Shown in pieces: positions 58,779 to 64,000 of a DNA stretch of 64,000 nucleotides. This DNA comes from Spelaeicoccus albus (GTDB lineage: Bacteria; Actinomycetota; Actinomycetes; Actinomycetales; Brevibacteriaceae). Where the stretch lies: positions 124,001 to 188,000 of the forward strand of contig NZ_JACBZP010000001.1 of assembly GCF_013409065.1 (NCBI RefSeq), in the 5' to 3' direction. A program made the translations under genes and the position numbers. Position 1 is the stretch's first letter, and each line of letters opens with the position of its first letter. The notes below the pieces were generated by a model. That model saw only the letters and a list, made by a program, of their open reading frames with translations, ran no database searches and had not been told where the DNA came from.

Positions 58779-58812
58779 CCGAGGTGCTTCCGCGAAGACG
58801 GAAGCACCTCGG
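58779..58812 (-). terminator. Hairpin terminator after the first DUF4190 gene
   Basis: Perfect 14-bp stem, CCGAGGTGCTTCCG at 58779-58792 and its complement at 58799-58812, with a 6-nt loop, starting 20 bp past the stop at 58832. No T tract follows, as is common in actinobacteria. Confidence 0.65.
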
Positions 58813-58831
58813 TACGAGCAACGGCGCAACG

Positions 58832-59155
58832 TTACATCGAGCCGGTGTCCAGTTGTGTACCGGAGTTGACCATCGCCACTGCAACGATGATGGCAAAGAC
58901 GACATAAAGGATCCACAGCACGGTCAGGATGATGCCGATGATCAGGCCGGCCTTAGCCATGCCGCGGCCGGCTTCACCGGTGCGAGCGATCTGCTTCAGC
59001 GAAATGATGCCGCAGATGATGCCGCCGGGGGCAACGACGATGCCGAGGATCAATGCGACGATCGCCAGCGTATTGGTCTTGGCCGGGCCCTGGACGGGAG
59101 CGTTTTGGGCGTAAGCCTGCCCATAGGGCGCGGGGTCGTTCGGGTTCGAGCTCAT
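58832..59155 (-). CDS. DUF4190 membrane protein (first of three)
   Basis: Shortest paralogue, 107 aa, with an N-terminus of about 25 polar residues and the DUF4190 pair of membrane segments around GIICGIISLKQIARTGEAGRGMAKAGLIIG. ATG at 59155 has GGAG 9 nt upstream. A hairpin separates it from the other two, so it may be expressed separately. Divergent from the mannosyltransferase gene over 126 bp. Confidence 0.85.
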   Translation of the reverse strand: MSSNPNDPAPYGQAYAQNAPVQGPAKTNTLAIVALILGIVVAPGGIICGIISLKQIARTGEAGRGMAKAGLIIGIILTVLWILYVVFAIIVAVAMVNSGTQLDTGSM

Positions 59156-59281
59156 AGGATCATTCTCCAAAATGGTCGCGAAAGCGATTTGGGGGGTCGA
59201 GGGTTGAACATGCACCAGATACTTTAGCGCATTTCCGCGCCGATTCGTATTCGCCGAGCGCCGCGGCGCGGCCGTTAGACT

Positions 59282-60889
59282 GTGCCGGTGAGCACCGCCC
59301 CCCGTCTTCGCGCCTCGATGCCCCCGGGACGGCGTCCTGCGCTGGCCGAGCGCGCGCTGTCGGCCGCCGAGTTGAAGATACTGCTGTTGGGAACCCGCGC
59401 CGGCCGCACCATCATCGGATGGGCGGTACCGATCGTGATCGCGGCTCTCGGCGGGGCTCTGCGCTTTTACCGGCTCGGTCGCCCGCACGCCCTCGTGTTC
59501 GACGAGACCTATTACGTCAAGGATGCTTATAGCTATCTGCACGGGGGCTACGAACGCAATTGGCCGGATAAGGCAAATGAACTGTTCACGAGCGGACACC
59601 AGAACATCCTGCTGCACACGCCCGAGTTCTCCGTCCACCCGCCGGTCGGCAAGTGGATGATCGCTGCCGGCATGAAGCTCTTCGGCACCGATTCCAGTTT
59701 TGGCTGGCGATTTGCGGCTGCCGTTGTCGGCACGCTGAGCATCCTCATGGTGGCGCGGATAGCGCGGCGCTTGTTCGGATCGAACCTGCTCGGCGCGACG
59801 GCCGGTCTCCTGCTGGCCGTGGACGGCGAGCATTTCGTCCACTCGCGCACGTCACTGCTCGACATATTCGTCATGTTCTGGGCGCTGGCGACCTTTGCTG
59901 CCGTTTTGCTCGACCGCGACTATTCGCGTAAAAAGCTTGCGGACAGGACGGCCGCACCACATCCGGCAATGCGGCGTCCGCGTCTCGGGTTTCGCCCGTG
60001 GCTCGTCACGGCAGGGATCTGTGCCGGGCTCACGATGGGCACGAAATGGTCGGGCGTGTATTTCCTCGCGGCCTTCGGTCTGCTTGCCGTGTTTTGGAAC
60101 GTCGGTGCCCGGCGTACCGTCGGCGAGCGGCACTATCTGAAATCCGGTCTGCTGGGCGACGGCATTCCGGCGTTCTTCCAAATGGTGCCCATCGCTTTTG
60201 CCACCTACGTGGCCAGCTGGATCGGATGGATCCGGGCGTCGAACAGCTACGACCGGCAGTGGGCAGCCGACCACACGGCGTCGGCCTGGTCGTGGTTGCC
60301 GGACTGGCTTCGGTCGCTCGCCGAGTATCACGCGCAGATGTACCACTTCAACATCACGCTGCATGCCGGGCATCCGTATATGTCCAATCCCTGGGGCTGG
60401 CTCGTGCAATGGCGTCCGACGTCGTTTTATTACGAGCAGTACCACCAGGGACAGCACGGCTGCTCGGCGCACACGTGTTCGGCGGCCATCACCTCGTTGG
60501 GGAACCCGCTCTTGTGGTGGCTCGGCGTGATCGCCCTGCTGGTGTGCGTTGCCGCGTGGGCGCTGCGCCGCGATACGCGGGCCGGAGCGGTCCTGGCCGG
60601 GATCGCGGGCGGCTATTTGCCGTGGTTCCAATACGAGGACCGCACGATCTTCACTTTCTATACGATCGCGTTCACGCCGTTCGTCGTCCTCGCCGTCACC
60701 TACCTGATCGGCATCCTGGTGGGGCCCGCCGCGGCACGCCGGCGACGACGGCTCATCGGAACGCTCGTCGCCGGCGTCTTGGTGGCCGCGATAGTTGTCG
60801 TTTTCGCGTTCTACTGGCCCATCTACTCGGCCGAGGTCATCCCCTACAAGGACTGGCAGCTGCGCATGTGGACGCCGACCTGGATCTAA
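59282..60889 (+). CDS. pmt: Protein O-mannosyltransferase
   Basis: Membrane GT-C enzyme of 535 aa that transfers mannose from polyprenyl-phosphate-mannose to secreted proteins. The catalytic DE pair is in [14 protein letters not shown] near residue 73, with HPPVGKW and multiple membrane segments; the C-terminal part has the PMT_4TMC-type [19 protein letters not shown] at 59282 or 59288. Glycosylated targets could include the Ser/Thr-rich linkers of the Rpf proteins; that is speculation. Its stop overlaps the convergent kynA stop by 4 bp. Confidence 0.92.
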   Translation: MPVSTAPRLRASMPPGRRPALAERALSAAELKILLLGTRAGRTIIGWAVPIVIAALGGALRFYRLGRPHALVFDETYYVKDAYSYLHGGYERNWPDKANELFTSGHQNILLHTPEFSVHPPVGKWMIAAGMKLFGTDSSFGWRFAAAVVGTLSILMVARIARRLFGSNLLGATAGLLLAVDGEHFVHSRTSLLDIFVMFWALATFAAVLLDRDYSRKKLADRTAAPHPAMRRPRLGFRPWLVTAGICAGLTMGTKWSGVYFLAAFGLLAVFWNVGARRTVGERHYLKSGLLGDGIPAFFQMVPIAFATYVASWIGWIRASNSYDRQWAADHTASAWSWLPDWLRSLAEYHAQMYHFNITLHAGHPYMSNPWGWLVQWRPTSFYYEQYHQGQHGCSAHTCSAAITSLGNPLLWWLGVIALLVCVAAWALRRDTRAGAVLAGIAGGYLPWFQYEDRTIFTFYTIAFTPFVVLAVTYLIGILVGPAAARRRRRLIGTLVAGVLVAAIVVVFAFYWPIYSAEVIPYKDWQLRMWTPTWI

Positions 60890-61716
60890 ACCTCGGTACG
60901 TACGGAGTACAACTCGGGGAAGAACGTGAGGTCGAGCGCCCGTTGCAGGAACGGGACGCCCGAGGACCCGCCGGTGCCCTTCTTGAACCCGATGATGCGC
61001 TGTACCGTGCGCAGATGGCGAAAGCGCCACAGCTGAAAGGCATCCTCGATGTCGACGAGTTCCTCGCAAGCTTCGTAAACGTCCCAGTGATCGTCGGCGT
61101 GCCGGTAGATGTCGCGGAATACGTGCACCAGCTCGTCGTTGTGGGTGTGTGCCTTGGTGACGTCGCGCTCCAGCAATTCGCGCGGGACGGCGTAGCCGCG
61201 GCGGGCCATCAACGCGAGGAATTCGTCGTACACGCTGGGCGCGGCAAGCGTCGCCTTCAGTATTGCCTGGGCATCCGGGTCATGATCGAAAACCTTGATC
61301 ATTGCGGCATTCTTATTGCCCAGCAGGAACTCGAGTTCGCGGTACTGTGCGGACTGAAAGCCCGACGACTGGCCGAGTCGGTCGCGGAATTCCAGGTATT
61401 CGGCCGGGGTGAGCGTGGCAAGCACCGACCATTGATCGGTGATCTGAGTCTGGATGTGTTTGATGCGGGCCAACCGCTTCAACGCCTGCGCAAGCTCGTC
61501 CTCGGCCAACAGCGCGTTCGCCGACCGGAGCTCGTGGACGATCAGTTTGATCCAGAGCTCGGTCGTCTGATGTTGGATGATGAACAGCATCTCGTCGTGG
61601 TGCCCGGTGATGGGTTGCTGCGCGGACAGCAGGGTTTTCAGCTCGAGATAGCCGGCGTACGTCTGGCCCTTCAAGTCGACGGTGATGCCGTCTTCGAGTT
61701 CACGCGTATTCGTCAT
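60886..61716 (-). CDS. kynA: Tryptophan 2,3-dioxygenase
   Basis: Haem enzyme of 276 aa that opens the indole ring of tryptophan to N-formylkynurenine. Family motifs include [27 protein letters not shown] at about 29-54, with the substrate-binding His, and [25 protein letters not shown] at the C-terminus, where the first His is the proximal haem ligand. ATG at 61716. No kynureninase or formamidase is adjacent, so the rest of the pathway lies elsewhere. Confidence 0.95.
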   Translation of the reverse strand: MTNTRELEDGITVDLKGQTYAGYLELKTLLSAQQPITGHHDEMLFIIQHQTTELWIKLIVHELRSANALLAEDELAQALKRLARIKHIQTQITDQWSVLATLTPAEYLEFRDRLGQSSGFQSAQYRELEFLLGNKNAAMIKVFDHDPDAQAILKATLAAPSVYDEFLALMARRGYAVPRELLERDVTKAHTHNDELVHVFRDIYRHADDHWDVYEACEELVDIEDAFQLWRFRHLRTVQRIIGFKKGTGGSSGVPFLQRALDLTFFPELYSVRTEV

Positions 61717-61911
61717 TGATTGCCTCCGCCGTTCACTGTATTTCCTGCCGCCCGTCCTACGACGGCCGGCTCCCGCGGAATACGCCGATGGCAAAAATCG
61801 GTTGTGGCATGTCAGTAGCGAGTGACAAGATGAAAGACACCGCGCTTCACGCGCGATCCCCTATTCACTGTCCTTTTCCACGGGCACATATGAGCAAAAG
61901 GAGCTTCCCCG

Positions 61912-63693
61912 GTGTTGGCGCAAGCAGCAACTGCCGACGTAGCACCGGCGAACCCGAAACGCCCCGGGCTTTCGGCACTGGCCAGGTTCTGGCCGTTCAT
62001 CGAGCCGGCGAAATGGCGGTTCATCGGGGCTGTCGTGTTCTCCCTGGTGTCCACCTTGAGCGGGCTCGTGATCCCGCTGGTTACCCAGCACATCATTGAC
62101 GGGCCGATCGCGCATCGGCATTTCTCCGCACTCTGGTGGCCGACCTTGCTGGTCTTCGGCCTGGGCGCCCTCGACGCTCTCGGCGTGTGGCTGCGCCGCC
62201 TGATCGTGGCCCGGCCGTCCAGCCAGCTCGAGATCACGCTGCGCGCCAAACTGTTCGCCAAACTGCAAAGCCTGTCGATCGGAGTCCACGACGGCTGGGA
62301 TTCCGGGCAACTTCTCTCCCGCGCCGTGCAGGACATGTCGACGCTGCGCCGGTTCTCGGCGTTCGCCGCGCCGTTCCTGGTGATCAACACGATCACCATC
62401 GCCGTCGGAATCGTCGTGATGCTGTTCTTGTCGTGGCCGCTCGGCCTGGTCGTCGTGATCTGTTCGATACCGGTCTTGTTCATTTGCAAGAACTTTCAGC
62501 AGAAATACCGCATCGTGTCCCGACTCGCCCAGGACCAGACCGGCGACGCCGCCACAATCGTCGAGGAGTCGGTGCAGGGAATCCGCATCTTGAAGGCGTT
62601 CGGACGCAGCGGTCATCTCGGACGTCGGTTCATCCGTCAGGTGGCGACGCTGCGCGGCACCGAGCTGAAAAAGGTGCACAACGAGGCAACGCTCTGGGCC
62701 TTGATCTCCGGTATCCCGGCCATCGCGATAGGTCTCATTCTGGCAATCGGCACCTGGTCGATCACCGCCGACCGGATGACGGCCGGCACCGTCGTTGCCG
62801 CGATCACCATGGCCACGTTCTTGCAGTGGCCGACCATTTCACTCGGCTTCCTGCTGGCTGAGCTGAACAATGCCGGCACGGCCGCCGACCGCTATTGGGA
62901 GATCATCGATGCGCCGGTCGACATCCAAAATCCGGCCACTCCGCGCACACTTCCGGTGCCGGTGAGCGGCCGGCTGGAATTCCGGGGCACGACCTTCACC
63001 TTCCCCGACGGTTCGGCTCCCGTGCTGCGCGACGTCGCGCTGAGTATCGAACCCGGCGAGACAGTTGCACTTGTCGGAGTCACCGGCTCCGGCAAGACGG
63101 CTCTGACGACGCTGGTGCCGCGCTTGTACGACGTGACGGGCGGCTCGATCGCCATTGACGGCGTCGACATCCGCGATCTCGATCTGACCGAGCTGCGCAG
63201 TGTCGTGACCGTCGCATTCGAAGAGCCGATCTTGTTCTCGGCAAGCGTGCGGGAGAACGTGTCGCTCGGTGCGCCCACTGCCACCGAGTCGGAGATCCGA
63301 CAGGCCCTGGATCTCGCGCAGGCCACCGATTTCGTCGAAGGACTTCCCTGGGGCCTGGACACCCGAGTGGGAGAACAAGGCATGAGCTTGTCCGGCGGGC
63401 AGCGTCAGCGTCTTGCCTTGGCTCGGGCCGTACTCGGGACGCCGCGCATCATGGTCCTCGACGATCCGCTCTCGGCGCTCGACGTCAATACCGAAGCGAA
63501 AGTGCAAGCCGGGTTGAAGGCGGTGCTCCGCGAATCGACGACACTTCTTGTCGCGCATCGGCCCTCGACGGCCGCGCTTGCCGACCGGGTGGCGCTGCTG
63601 GACGGCGGCACGATCGCCGCCGTGGGCACGCACGAGGAACTTCTGGCGTCGTCCGCCCGCTACCGCTACGTGATGGGGTCGGTCCATGTCTGA
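61912..63693 (+). CDS. ABC exporter half-transporter with degenerate ATP site
   Basis: Fused membrane and ATPase half of 593 aa of the MsbA/LmrA type. Six membrane segments fill about 25-320. The ATPase has Walker A GVTGSGKTA, signature LSGGQRQR and switch His in LLVAHRP, but Walker B ends LDDPLSALD, with Asp where the catalytic Glu belongs. This is the pattern of the degenerate half of a heterodimeric exporter; the next gene should carry the active site. GTG start with AAAGGAG 8 nt upstream. Divergent from kynA over 195 bp. Confidence 0.92.
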   Translation: MLAQAATADVAPANPKRPGLSALARFWPFIEPAKWRFIGAVVFSLVSTLSGLVIPLVTQHIIDGPIAHRHFSALWWPTLLVFGLGALDALGVWLRRLIVARPSSQLEITLRAKLFAKLQSLSIGVHDGWDSGQLLSRAVQDMSTLRRFSAFAAPFLVINTITIAVGIVVMLFLSWPLGLVVVICSIPVLFICKNFQQKYRIVSRLAQDQTGDAATIVEESVQGIRILKAFGRSGHLGRRFIRQVATLRGTELKKVHNEATLWALISGIPAIAIGLILAIGTWSITADRMTAGTVVAAITMATFLQWPTISLGFLLAELNNAGTAADRYWEIIDAPVDIQNPATPRTLPVPVSGRLEFRGTTFTFPDGSAPVLRDVALSIEPGETVALVGVTGSGKTALTTLVPRLYDVTGGSIAIDGVDIRDLDLTELRSVVTVAFEEPILFSASVRENVSLGAPTATESEIRQALDLAQATDFVEGLPWGLDTRVGEQGMSLSGGQRQRLALARAVLGTPRIMVLDDPLSALDVNTEAKVQAGLKAVLRESTTLLVAHRPSTAALADRVALLDGGTIAAVGTHEELLASSARYRYVMGSVHV

Positions 63694-64000
63694 GCAGCAA
63701 GAAGAGCAGGTCACGAAGCCGGGCGCCCAACCCGAAACAGCGACCCAACCCGAATCGCCCACGCAGACCGGATCGCCGGCCCAGGAATGGCGGGGTGTCG
63801 CCGGCGAGGATGCCGAGGTCACGGCGTCCGGAAATCTGGCCCTGGCGGCGCGCTCCCGGCGCCTGCTTGGATCACTGGTACGTCCGTACCGCGGCAAGGC
63901 GTGGCTGGCGCTGGCGATCATCGTCATCGACAACGTGGCAAATATGGTCGGACCGCTGTTCATCGCCGTTGCGCTGGACGCCGGAGTCAGCTCGGCCGTC
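63686..64000 (+). CDS. ABC exporter half-transporter, partial at window end
   Basis: First 105 codons of the partner half-transporter, cut by the window end. The N-terminus is a polar Gln/Pro/Thr-rich tail of about 45 residues, then the first membrane segment (WLALAIIVIDNVANMVGPLFIAVALDAGV). Its ATG overlaps the stop of the previous gene by 8 bp, as expected for a heterodimer. The ATPase domain is outside the window. Confidence 0.85.
   Translation, partial: MSEQQEEQVTKPGAQPETATQPESPTQTGSPAQEWRGVAGEDAEVTASGNLALAARSRRLLGSLVRPYRGKAWLALAIIVIDNVANMVGPLFIAVALDAGVSSAV

Overview
The window is GC-rich chromosomal DNA of an actinobacterium, probably of the Micrococcales/Brevibacterium type. The genus is inferred from gene content and style and was not tested. 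Supporting signs are two RpfB-like resuscitation-promoting factors, GuaB3 beside GuaB, a groES-groEL pair under CIRCE control, a protein O-mannosyltransferase divergent from rsmI, an Ada-AlkA fusion, frequent GTG starts and many 4-bp ATGA/GTGA gene overlaps. Coding density is very high: no gene-free stretch exceeds 300 bases (the longest is about 270 bases, 8285-8558). No rRNA, tRNA, CRISPR array, insertion sequence or prophage was seen.

Layout. 1-8.3 kb is core housekeeping: a two-component system, acpS-glmS, coaA, glmM, rpsI-rplM. 8.5-13.1 kb holds two tandem paralogous large membrane proteins of unknown function. 13.1-20.5 kb holds alkylation repair (ogt, ada-alkA), truA, guaA, a DUF3817 protein, SURF1, a small Xre regulator with its own inverted-repeat operators, and guaB3.

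20.5-35 kb is the accessory metabolic region. A complete molybdenum hydroxylase cluster lies there (MoxR ATPase, VWA protein, XdhC, small/large/medium subunits, CoxG), with the large subunit of the form II type rather than true CO dehydrogenase. Next to it is a PQQ block: a cupredoxin-like protein lacking copper ligands, a PQQ alcohol dehydrogenase with the lanthanide-type Asp-Tyr-Asp motif and no signal peptide, then pqqA, B, C, D and E. A MobA/MocA-like nucleotidyltransferase follows and may serve the Mo cofactor. Together these suggest oxidation of alcohols or other small substrates with unusual cofactors, possibly in the cytosol.

35-47.5 kb holds transport and cofactor genes: a BCCT carrier, a PduO-type cobalamin adenosyltransferase, a PanB-HAD fusion with panC, an MFS carrier, a three-gene ABC-2 exporter, an esterase-aminotransferase fusion with a strong internal ribosome site, and a cation exchanger. 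47.6-64 kb holds guaB, groEL-groES with two CIRCE elements, two rpfB-like genes sharing a 704-bp apparently identical block of foreign-looking codon usage, tatD-metG-rsmI, three DUF4190 proteins, pmt, kynA, and a heterodimeric ABC exporter cut by the window end.

The most unusual items are the cytosolic-looking lanthanide-type PQQ enzyme with its copperless cupredoxin partner, the two gene fusions, the homogenised rpf block, and the tandem membrane proteins.
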